NCBI GenBank assembly: GCA_018287875.1
Contig: JAGVVL010000017.1
Location: forward strand, 2,356,001 to 2,420,000
Direction: 5' to 3'
DNA from: Nigrospora sphaerica
Lineage: Eukaryota; Ascomycota; Sordariomycetes; Amphisphaeriales; Apiosporaceae
Length of the DNA: 64,000 bases
This document shows, in pieces, positions 1 through 9,648 of the stretch; position 1 is the first letter of the stretch; every line of letters starts with the position of its first letter. A model generated the notes under the pieces. The model was not told the origin of the DNA. It was given only the letters and a program-made list of their open reading frames with translations, and did not search any database. Both the position numbers and the translations under genes were made by a program.

Positions 1-1248
1 CCACTGAGCCGCATTTCGTTGCTCTCGTTCCCGTGACCGTCCATGGTCCTTGATGATTCGCCCGGTGTGTACGGGGGCAGGGCCGGCATGCCAGGCGGCA
101 TGGGTTGCCGGTAGCCATCGGTAACCATAGCGGCCTCGGCTGCCTGGTCCTCTTCGGACTCTGGGTGGAAGAGCAGCTCCTGCCGCGACGGGCCATGGTG
201 ACCTAACGGGATCAGGGGCGACGGCGGCGGCGGCGGCGTCGGTGCATGCGGGCGGTGGCAGTGACTCTCGCCGGATGATGAACAGCTCGGGGCGGTCCAC
301 GGCGTTGGGACTTCCGGCACCGGCGACGAGGGCGTGCTCCGGACCGGGCTGGATACCGGCGCCACGTAGGACTGCGACCGCTTCGACTCCAGCCGGCAGA
401 GTTCCTCGCCCGTAGTAAACCGCTCGTCGGCTGGGTGGGACGCCCGGTACGCCCCCTCGTAAATGCTGAGTGTCGAGAGTGTGACCGCAATCATGTATGA
501 GAAACTGGTTCCCGCGTGTCAGCGCGCTTCCGAGCAAGATGTAAGGGGCTAGGGGAAGGGGACAGCAGGCACAATTACATGATGGCGACACTGATAAAGT
601 AATAAGCACGTTCCAAAGCACAGAACTTGTCCAGCACGCCCTTGTTGTCACGCGAACTGCTGCCGAAACGGATCGTGTCATAGCCGTCAGGCGGCTCGTC
701 GGGTTTGTCGCCTTGCCGGACTAGCGGACACGCGCACGTCAGTTCCGACCACTTGCACACAGGAAATACAGGCGCAAGATCCAATGGAGCCCGCCCAACT
801 GCTTACAGTCACTCCTCGTCAAACCCGCACAGTTGGAGGGAACACCAGTGCGGGCGAGTATGGTGATGATGCCAATCATCAGGCCGGTGAAGATGACATC
901 GAAGACAACGAAGGTTACGAGGACTCTAGTCCGTCGCGTCCAGGGACGTTTGCCGGTATGCTGTACCAGCAGGACGATGGCCGTGTAGATAAGTACGACG
1001 CACGTCTGCGCGGGTCGCCGAAATTCATCTTAGCAGCACTCCGGCGACAGGGCCGCCGTGTTATCACTGACCAGAAGCTCAAGCGTGAACATGCTTGCCG
1101 AGAGGCCCAGCTTGTTCAGATGAATGTAGACAAGCAGGAAGCCATTGAGGACCGCCGACGTCAATACGCCCAGGACCTGGAGGCCCCGTACGAGGCCCAA
1201 CCATGATAACAACCCCCAGCCCCCAGGCATGACGAGCGTACCAGACAA
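1..1248 (-). CDS. Four-helix integral membrane protein (MARVEL-like), 3' end outside window
   Basis: Partial gene; the C terminus runs off the window start. Proposed exons: 1248-1072, 1005-807, 720-579 and 504-<1; all three introns have GT...AG borders and keep frame. About 340 residues are visible. Four hydrophobic segments lie near residues 12-42, 60-72, 83-105 and 164-186. A hydrophilic loop with GDKPDEPP, and then CALERAYYF, sits before helix 4. The last exon encodes a long Pro/Ser-rich cytosolic-type tail with a run of prolines. The four-helix layout, with RGLQ at the start of helix 1, resembles fungal MARVEL-type membrane proteins of unknown role; that assignment is an inference from layout. 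The start at 1248 is the first ATG in frame with helix 1. An alternative start is the Met 6 codons later. Confidence 0.6.
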
Positions 1249-4200
1249 AAAGCGTGAGGGTTGTCAAGCGGGCGCACAGAGTGTCTCGTTCTTTCGGACG
1301 GCGGTGCGCTGGCGATTATAGGCGAGAGAATGATCCGGATGAACGAAGAAAATGGGCTTGGGGACAAGGCCCGAATGACATAGGTGAGATGGTAGTTCGT
1401 AAGGACGGAGCGATTGAGGCTGTGTCTGGCCCCTCTCCCCTTTTTCCCCTGCTCCCTATTTGGCCTTCTTCAGCTTGCTTTCCGCAGTCACACCCGACGG
1501 CTATGCTCTGGCCTGCCGCCGGTGTGTGGGTGCGGATGGCACAACCAGTCGATAGCCTTGCGAGGATGAGTAAGAAGCGAAGAGATGTGTTACTCGGGAC
1601 ATGGGGACTCGGGAGAAAGATACACAGGTAACCGAGAGGCGTGTTTGTCTTACCTGGAACATATCGCCCCCACGACTTTCGTTCGGCCTGCGGCTGTTGC
1701 TCGTATGCGTGTAAGAGGGCCAATCATTAATTCATCACCACCGTCACCATCCCACTTTGGGGCGGGTCCTAATCGATGGCATAGCGCGCGGGGCGGGATC
1801 GACGCCCACGGTGCCTCGTCTCCTGCTGGGCGAAAGAACGGAGGCGACGGCGACCTCGTGACGGTCGTTCCATTGGCCGTTGCTGGTACTCAGCGGGCAG
1901 GCGTTATGGCAAGGTCGTGATGTCGGTGCTGTTCGCAGCAGTGGCCGCGTCAGCAGCGCCATCCGACGGCGGCTGTGCAAGCAAGGGTGCTGCAGGTGGT
2001 ATGCAGTTAGCAGTGTAGGCTGACAGGCGGCCCCCTCCATCGTAGGCAGCCAAGCCGAGCTCAGCCCAGTCAGCCTGTGAGCGAAGATTATGAAGGGGAT
2101 GCGTCGCGTCTTACATGAGGTTCTTTCCGGGTGCGGGTGCGGAACCGACATGGATGGATGATAAGAAGCTTTTGGGGAAAAGCCTGCTTCGTGCTTGGCT
2201 TAGAGGTTCCACATGGAGAAGTAACGAAGTGCGCAGCCACAACATCAACAAGGGCGTAGGTATCTCGTAGAATGAGGGTTTGAAATGGCTGAACGCCTCT
2301 CGCCAGCCATGCGCATAGGTAGTTTTCAAAATCGCGTACCGAACCTAGCGTGTGGAAGACGTCCTTCTGTAGATTCATAGATGGAAGTTTGATTTCCCTC
2401 AAAGCTACTGTGTACCTACTGAGAATAGGTTACTCGTGACAGTATCGGGTCACCAAAGTCTTACTCCGTTTTGACTATATAACTTTTACCAATCTTAGTT
2501 TTTCAGGGTTACCGCATTCGAATGCCTTTGTAGGTTCTTACTTACTGGTCAACAATTTGTCCTCGCCTGCTCGGTTTTCCACGCGTTATTTCGTCGTCGC
2601 GGCATGTAGTTTTGTTGTGATTCGAGTTTTTATTATTATTATTTTAATTCCGAATAGGGCCGCATTTCGTTACATGAAACTTGTTACGGAAGCCTTATGG
2701 TTGTACTTTTTGCAATCCTTCTTACCTCTGCGAAGGTGCTGTCCTCCGGTGCCCTTCCTACCGGCGGTAATGGCTTAGTGGCTCACAATGCGGACACTGT
2801 AACTGGTAATTTCCAACCAAAGGCACCCCCCAGTCTTATTAGTAAATGCACCCCTCTCAATCACAGATGATTGGGAAGGTACGTAGGCGTCCTTCGGTAC
2901 CTAATAGGTAAGTTGAAGTCGGGAAGGTAGTTTATCTAGTTAGTTATCCACCCGGCGTTCAGACGCAGCCCCCTTGCCCTGGAGAACTGGTGATTCGAGT
3001 GATGTCTCCAGATCACCACAACTTAGGATAATTATGGCGCTATGGACACTCCCTTTCTAACAGAGTTTAGAGGTCTTTCCAGTTTGGCATGAACACTTCC
3101 CTGTTTCGCAGGCAGATTCACCATGCTTCGTGGCGTGAGGATAGCTCGCAACTTGGATGCCCAGTATTTGAGGCCAAAGAAATGATTTTCGAGCCATTTC
3201 GATCTCTTGATTGGGTCCTGTAGGTACCAGGAGCACCCGCGATTTTCTTGGCAACGTCAGGTCTATCGTGTTACTCGCGCATATCCGCAGCCGGCGAACT
3301 TTCTCAACATCAGGGCAAATTTTCCTCGACAGAGCGGGTTGTCCGCATCGTAGATTCGACGACAAGCCGAATAATGTGAATCGAGACAATTTAGAAAATT
3401 CTTTTTTCTTTTTAGAATCTGATTTCGTGACAACTTTTTTAGCCCGTCCCATTTTCAAAGAGGATGCATATGAGGTGGTTTGAGTGTCGTTCACTCCCTA
3501 ATGAATTCAGAGTCCGAATCCCAGAAACCGTAATCGACTGTTTAATTCTCACTCTCCTGTTCGTCTTCTTCATTTTGCCAGCCCTCTGCGCTGCCTTTAT
3601 TCACATCGGCTACTTGACAACAGCATCCATATCAAGCTCGGCTTGATTCCCATCCGCTCCTTGTTGCTGTTGTAGTAGTTGTTGCATTCAACTCGCTATT
3701 CCCGTGTCCAATCAACCAAGCACCCGGTCTGTATGTACGGCTCAGAGGGGAGGTTTTCGGGCACCTATTTCCCATCTAAACATCAAGAGGAATTGAGTTA
3801 TCGGGAAGGCCGAGTGAATGGACCCGATACAACTTGACTCACCATCAAGTCGGACTGAAGCGCTGCAGGGTTAAGGTTGATCGGATAGGAGAAGGTGTCA
3901 ACCAAAATCACCCAATCGAAAGGATCCTAGTAAAGTTTACTATCGACGCCGGATGCGGGTGCTCATCCAGTTCTGGCGCGGGTGGCACACAGTATGCATA
4001 CCTTACGGAGGTCCCCCCAAAGATACTGCGGTTGGTCAGTGGTATCTGTTACTTTGCCAGGTGTCAGCTACACTAAAACAACCAATAGAAAGCAGCCAAA
4101 GTCATCGAGCTCGAAGGAGGCAACGAATAAGAAAGGCAGTACTACTGTAGCGAAAGGCAAGCCTGCGTAAGCTTGGGAAGCGTATGGCGATAGATGAGGC

Positions 4201-4721
4201 CGATGTTAGTGTTAAAAAGAGGGTTGGCAATGGCTAGGTTAGTGTTATAGCTGAGGTGACTAGAGAGGAGACTGGAGAGGGGTTCCTACGTAGCCCAAAT
4301 AGGCTGCGTAAACTACGTGGGCTGCAAAGTAATTAAAAATGAAACCATTAACACCCTATCTCGAGACTCACGATCATTTAGGCCGACGAGGCCGGCGGAG
4401 GGGCTCATCGTTAGGCTTGGCACGGGCCTCATAGCGTTGGCTGCTTTCTACTAGTTACCAAGGGTTGGGTGCAGCTGGCAGCGGGCAAAATAGTGGTGGT
4501 GTCACGAACCAACCGCAGGAACTTTTGGAGGGGACCTCCCCATATGGATGGAGTACTATACATATGTATGTACATATGTACATGTGGGGAGCCGATTGAA
4601 CCCCGGCTCCGCACGGGCGCTTCTAGCCAACAACCTTCTACCGTCCCTTCTCCATACTCCAGCGCGTCGCATTCGGTATTGTTCATCCAGAACCGACACT
4701 CGCGACGATTATCCGCCCGTA
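1249..4721. other. 3.5-kb stretch without a recognised gene
   Basis: No open frame here has recognisable family motifs or fungal-type exon structure. Parts (about 2400-2720 and 3380-3480) are clearly AT-richer than the flanking genes, with a TTATTATTATTATTTT run near 2630. A Lys-rich open frame on the minus strand (3057-3494, 145 codons) and one at 2088-2402 are the best-looking candidates, but neither is recognised. The part before 4722 is the promoter and leader of the next gene and holds a doubled 10-bp palindrome at 4559-4580. Confidence 0.5.
4559..4580. repeat. Doubled 10-bp palindrome
   Basis: The perfect palindrome TACATATGTA occurs twice, at 4559-4568 and 4571-4580, separated by TG. 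It lies about 140 bp upstream of the start codon at 4722. It could be a dimeric regulator site or simple AT-rich sequence; no function is assigned. Confidence 0.6.
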
Positions 4722-5888
4722 ATGCCTGAGGATATGGATCGCCGGCGCCATCCCAGTGACGCTGGCAGCTACCGCGATCGCGACGACCACGAGCATTCCG
4801 GCAGGACACGTCGTCATGCCTCTCCTACGACGGGTCGCGAAGCGAAGGAGGACCACAAACGTCACCGGCGGCGGACGCAGTCCCGATCTCGGTCTCGATC
4901 GCAGTCGCCCTCGCGACATCGGTCGCATCGTCATCACCACGGCACCCATCGTCACCGACATCGTCGACCACAGCTCCCACATTCGGCGCGGCCGTTGTCC
5001 AAGTCCGACTTTGATGCCTTCCGACCCTTTTTCGCTCGGTATTTGGACTTGCACAAGAACAAGTACATTGAGGACATGGACGAACGTGAGGTTCGCGGGA
5101 GGTGGAAGAGCTTTATGGCCAAGTGGAACGAGGGGCAATTGGCCGCCGGCTGGTACGACCCCGAATACTTTGACGAGGTACTACAGATGAGCCGGCAGGA
5201 GCCGCAAGCCATGGCTTCGGTAGACAAAAGACCGCCGGCCGAGACAAGTGGCCCATCTAGGAACGCAAAGAGCCCGACGGAGTCGGCGCGCTACGAGGAA
5301 ATAGGGCGCGGGGAGGGTTATGAGGAGGAGGAGGACGACGACGACGACGGCTACGGACCGCGGCTGCCGGGACAGGCGTCACGTGGATCGATGCAAAGCT
5401 CAGCACGGGCCGGGGTGGCAAGACAAGGCCCGGGAATACCGAGCCTGCAGGATCTGGAAGTCCAAAGAGAGTTAGCCGAAGAGGAGAGGCTCGACGAGGT
5501 GGCCCAACTTCGATGGGAACGCAAGAACGACCGCAACGAACAAAAAGCACGACTGGAAGAGCTCGTGCCGCGGGCTGAAGCCGGCACACGTGAAAGGAAG
5601 CTGGAGAAGAAGAGGGAGGTGAACGAGAAAATGAAGGCGTTTCGCGAGCCGTCACCGGGCGCTGCCGAGGTGAACGAGAACGAGCTGATGGGCGGCGGCG
5701 ATGGCGTCGAAGAGTACAAGCGCGCCAAGGTGGCAGCGGAGCGGAAGAAGACGGAAAGGGAGCTGCGAAGAGAAGAGATTCAGCGGGCCAAGGAAGCCGA
5801 ACGAGAGGAGCGGCTCCAACAATACCGGAAGAGGGAGGAAGGCACCATAGCGGTACTCAAGGAGATTGCTCGGCAGAGGTACGGATAG
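4722..5888 (+). CDS. RS-rich coiled-coil nuclear protein (HEL117-like hypothetical)
   Basis: Single exon of 388 residues. The open frame extends upstream to an ATG at 4548, but that extension is unlike a protein domain, so the start is placed at MPEDMDRRR (4722). In order it has an Arg/His/Ser-rich segment with SRSRSRSQSPSR (about residues 20-85), a compact conserved-looking block starting SKSDFDAFRPFF (about 93-156), an acidic run EEEEDDDDD near 205, and a highly charged coiled coil to the C terminus (about 245-385). RS-type sequence plus coiled coil suggests a nuclear, pre-mRNA-associated protein. Fungal relatives are often labelled 'RNA helicase HEL117-like', but no helicase motif is visible here, so that label should not be taken as a function. 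Confidence 0.75.
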   Translation: MPEDMDRRRHPSDAGSYRDRDDHEHSGRTRRHASPTTGREAKEDHKRHRRRTQSRSRSRSQSPSRHRSHRHHHGTHRHRHRRPQLPHSARPLSKSDFDAFRPFFARYLDLHKNKYIEDMDEREVRGRWKSFMAKWNEGQLAAGWYDPEYFDEVLQMSRQEPQAMASVDKRPPAETSGPSRNAKSPTESARYEEIGRGEGYEEEEDDDDDGYGPRLPGQASRGSMQSSARAGVARQGPGIPSLQDLEVQRELAEEERLDEVAQLRWERKNDRNEQKARLEELVPRAEAGTRERKLEKKREVNEKMKAFREPSPGAAEVNENELMGGGDGVEEYKRAKVAAERKKTERELRREEIQRAKEAEREERLQQYRKREEGTIAVLKEIARQRYG

Positions 5889-6298
5889 GCAGGCCCTCAT
5901 TAATGGCTGGTGATTGGCATGCGAAATTGGTAATTCGTGTACATACCAGGGATGCAAAATATATCGATACGACTCACTGGCTTGAGTGTCGAGGTTGTAT
6001 GGGATCAATACGCCTCAATCCAGACTCCAGGTTGAACAGTGTCAACCTGCAGTGGGTGGGTTAAGAAGTAGGTAGGTGGCGCTGTGGAGGGGACGGTGCG
6101 GCACAATGCGCGCGGCACTGTATCGTGCCCGCCCCGGCCCAATTCATGCATAAGGTTCATTCGTCGATTCCCTCCGCCGGGCGGCAGTCAAATTTCTGAT
6201 GGTTGTGTGAGCGGAGCGACGGGCCGGGGGGGAGGACGACGAGTTGACTCTCCGAAATATCCATCCGCAGCACCGCCGCCTCATCTTTTTCGTGTACC
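5889..6298. other. Intergenic, co-directional genes
   Basis: Holds the 3' flank of the RS-rich gene and the promoter of the methyltransferase. The last 80 bp before 6299 are G-rich and then CT-rich. No further feature is visible. Confidence 0.5.
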
Positions 6299-7090
6299 AT
6301 GGAGTTGACCGAGGACCTCGATCCGACCAACCTCTTTGAGGAGCCGGCCGACTTCGCGCCGCCCAAGCCCCCCACCAAGCAGGTCTACACGCTCCAGTCG
6401 GGCCAGGACATCACCGTCCACCTGGTGGGGTACAACCTGTACGAGGGCCACTACCTGTGGAACGGCAGCAGGTTCGTCTCGTACTGGATCGAGACGCATG
6501 TGCCCGAGGTCAAGGACCGGGCGGTGCTGGAGATCGGCGCCGGCGGCGGCCTGCCCAGCCTCGTCTGCGCCCATATCGGCGCCCGCAAGACGGTCGTGAC
6601 CGACTACCCGGACGAGGATCTCATCGTCAACATCAAAAAGAACATCGCCGAGGCCTCCCACCTCATCCCCGCGCCCGTGGACGAGCACATCGTGGCCGAG
6701 GGCTACAAATGGGGCGAGGATCCGGCCCACCTGCTCGCCCACCTGCGGACCCCCGGCGCCCCGGCCGACACCAAGTTCGACGTGCTCATCCTGGCCGACC
6801 TCTTGTTCAAGCACCCGCAGCACAAGAACATGGTAAAGACCATCGCCGAGACCATGAGCAAGAAGAAGGAGAGCCAGGCCTGGGTCTTCTTCACCAGCTA
6901 CCGGCCCTGGCTGCAGCACAAGGACCTCGCCTTTTTTGACCTGGCCCGGGACCACGGCTTCGTCGTCGAAAAGGTCTTCGAGAAGCACATGGAGAAGCCC
7001 ATGTTTGAGAACGATCCGGGCGACCTGGAGGTCCAGAAGCTCTGTACCGGCTGGACCATCAAGTGGCCTGCGGACCAGTGCAGCGCCTGA
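6299..7090 (+). CDS. EFM7: Class I SAM methyltransferase, EFM7/NNT1 type
   Basis: Intronless, 263 residues, the usual length for the family. The N-terminal part contains YTLQSGQDITVHLVGYN and then LYEGHYLWNGSRFVSYW, typical of the NNT1/EFM7 group. The SAM-binding motif I, LEIGAGGGLPSL, starts near residue 76, followed by an acidic post-I position in VVTDYPD. The motif-IV region LILADLLFKH is near 163-172. In yeast, Efm7 methylates the N terminus and an adjacent lysine of elongation factor eEF1A in the cytosol. The older family name, nicotinamide N-methyltransferase, comes from distant animal homologues. Assignment to EFM7 is from remembered family motifs; the fold is certain and the substrate is inferred. 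Confidence 0.85.
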   Translation: MELTEDLDPTNLFEEPADFAPPKPPTKQVYTLQSGQDITVHLVGYNLYEGHYLWNGSRFVSYWIETHVPEVKDRAVLEIGAGGGLPSLVCAHIGARKTVVTDYPDEDLIVNIKKNIAEASHLIPAPVDEHIVAEGYKWGEDPAHLLAHLRTPGAPADTKFDVLILADLLFKHPQHKNMVKTIAETMSKKKESQAWVFFTSYRPWLQHKDLAFFDLARDHGFVVEKVFEKHMEKPMFENDPGDLEVQKLCTGWTIKWPADQCSA

Positions 7091-9648
7091 TGGTCCTCAG
7101 TGGGCAATATCCCGTCGTGAGGGTACGACGTACCCCTGAAGGGCTGTGGGATGGAGAAGCGGCACGCTAAACGCACAGCCCGATGGCTTAGAATCCAGTC
7201 TGCGCGCCGCCAAAGCTCGGGGGCGTCCCAGGCTTCGGCGAGGGAGACCGTCGCTGCCATGGGGACTGTCACTGCCATGGGGACGACGTGGCCCGGCCGC
7301 TCTCGCAAGATTTGTGGCAACGTCTACCAGCTTCGCCTATTTGGACGTGGAAGTGTGCAATATAGTTGGGCCGATCGACCGCATGTGCTCGTAGACTAAG
7401 AATAGTGCGGGCCTGGCACAGGCGGGCAGGATGGGAACGCGGAAGAAGTTTCTTGGAGCAAGACAGGATTTCCCGGGCATCGTGGGTTTGGGGGTTGCTA
7501 GAAATACAATTACTTGCTCACTCAAAGTAGACATCTTGATATCTTAGCTTCGGCGTTCTCCTCCCTCCTTTACCCTACCGGCCCCCGGGCCCCCCTTTCC
7601 CATGCGCAAACTTCCCGTGGCAGAGCCAGCTGGCTGATCACTGCCGAGTGCATGCCGAGGGAGGCCATCGTTAATCATTGAAAGGGTCTCTCCTGCTTAT
7701 CTGCCTACTACACAGCTACCTCCTACCTGTCTACTTGTACGACAATGTTGCTTTAGCCTACAGACTAGTAATTTCAGCCTCTTGGTTACTAAAGTACCTA
7801 CATAAATGCTCTTATTTAGTTCTGCCAATGGAACGTCCGACATAAGACTTTACAAAGTATAATGAAACCTCACGTGGCGTACGATTGAACAAATTACTAA
7901 TCGTCAACACTATCCATCCGAAGACATTGCAACGACACCGAGAACGCCCCCTTAACGACCCCCGGGCCCGCTAAACAACCCCCAAGAAGCACACTAGGGC
8001 AAATCGGTACTTCTCTCTGGCTATTCCCAGCAAGGCCATCGCGTCTTTGACTCCCATAGGTAAGACTTCAGATTACGACCACGTGCCGGCCACCTCCGTA
8101 CCTAGTCATGGATCTCAAATTCATCACGCTGACGTGTGTGGCGTACAAGGCTGCGATTCGTGATGAATTTGTTTATACTTGTTAGCGAGCTTTGCCTTCC
8201 TACTACTCCTTATATAACGATTGGAAGGGGGAGCCTCAGGGCAGCCTGCCCCATTGCAGAACTGCGTCGTGGGCGCCCACTGGTTTCGTGTTGTCCACGG
8301 GTTCTTTCGAGGCGGGATAAGTGGATGTTGGCGAACAGATATGCATGGGTATTCTTCTGTATACGTTGAGACACGGCTCTGCCCGATCTGGTTAGCCGTC
8401 AATGCTATTCGTTAAGTACCAGGCCAGCACTGAGAGGTACATCGTTTAATCTGCTTCTGAAGTTCTTTGACAGTCCTTTGTTCACCTCACGCGCCGTGAG
8501 GTTGGCCCAACGCGGGCACATGCCGGCCGGTGTCAGTCCGGCCGGTGTCAGTTGCTGGTGTACGCGGAGGAGCGAATATTCAGTGCTTAGCGCCGAAAGC
8601 GAACCCACTTGCACCCTTGTTCGGGCCGGCCCGTTGTGTACTTACGGGTGGTGCTAGCGGAAATGTAAGCCAGTTTTTGTATCTCGGGTCTGTAGGCTCG
8701 TTCCTGATGTGTATGAGGTGCTTTCCGAGCCCCCCTGGTCGACCACCCCACCCCCCACCGCGGGAGCAGCCGCTCGGCCCCTGTGGGCTGACGATAGAGT
8801 GTGACTGATCGACCGGTGCCAGCTATAGCTTCCCCTCGTTAAGACCTCCGGGTTTGTGTATGCCATGTATTATGGCACTTCGGAAACCTGCAGCCCGTAC
8901 CTCTCTTTGCTGCTTCCCTAGTCACGAACTCTACTTCCAGCAAAGGGGGAAGGCATAGACGGACAGCAAGTTGCTACAGGAACAGAATACACCGCACCGA
9001 CGGACGGACGTTCCCCCGCCATTCCTAGCATTCGTCCACGCTCGAATCCTCTAGATAGAGTCTTTGCTGCCCGTGAGGAAAGGAAGGTATAGTCTTCTGC
9101 ACCAATGCCATGGCATAGACTCACCGCTCGCCGAGGGGTCAAGTACGAAGCTTGTCGCCTATTGTTGTCCCCCCGACCATTTTCAACAGGAATCTGTTGC
9201 TCGCTCGGCTTCTCACACGCACTCGGGGTGGCTCTGCGGCTGGTGACTTCAAGATTGTCATGGTGAAAAGGATCGATGCAAGGGGCCTTCCAGCCGGGTG
9301 GATGCAACCTTGATGTGGGAGGCAGGGAAGGTGAGAAGGGGAGAGTTCTAGGTACAGGGTTCGCGCGGGCGCGTGCGGGGTAAATACGCAGCGCATGACC
9401 CACTCCCCGTTCTGCCAGTCCCGTTGGCAACCCCACCCTTCTCCTCCCTCAGCCTTCTCATCACTCTACAAACACACGTATTCATCCACATCTCTCCACT
9501 CCCTACACATACGCACACGTATTCATCCACCTCTTTCCAACATGCTTACCAAAAGTTTTGGCCATTAGCTCGCATTCTAAGTTGAAGCCTCCCGTCTTTT
9601 CAGCCTTCCGTCTGTTTATCCTCATTGCAGTTTGAACCGTCAGGCATT
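7091..9648. other. 2.6-kb gene-free region upstream of Argonaute
   Basis: No convincing coding frame on either strand. The last 300 bp before 9649 are strongly pyrimidine-rich, as in many fungal leaders, and include a 17-bp direct repeat. CTCATTGCAG at 9621-9630 looks like a splice acceptor, so a 5'-untranslated intron is possible. Confidence 0.5.
9473..9530. repeat. 17-bp direct repeat upstream of Argonaute
   Basis: CACACGTATTCATCCAC occurs at 9473-9489 and again at 9514-9530, a 41-bp period, 120-180 bp before the Argonaute start codon. The flanks are similar too (CATCTCT and CCTCTTT follow the two copies). Confidence 0.75.

Noticed and set aside
4548..4721. 58-residue N-terminal extension of the RS-rich protein
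   Set aside because: It would translate the palindromic promoter DNA into TYVCTYVHV-like sequence; the second ATG gives a sensible charged N terminus.
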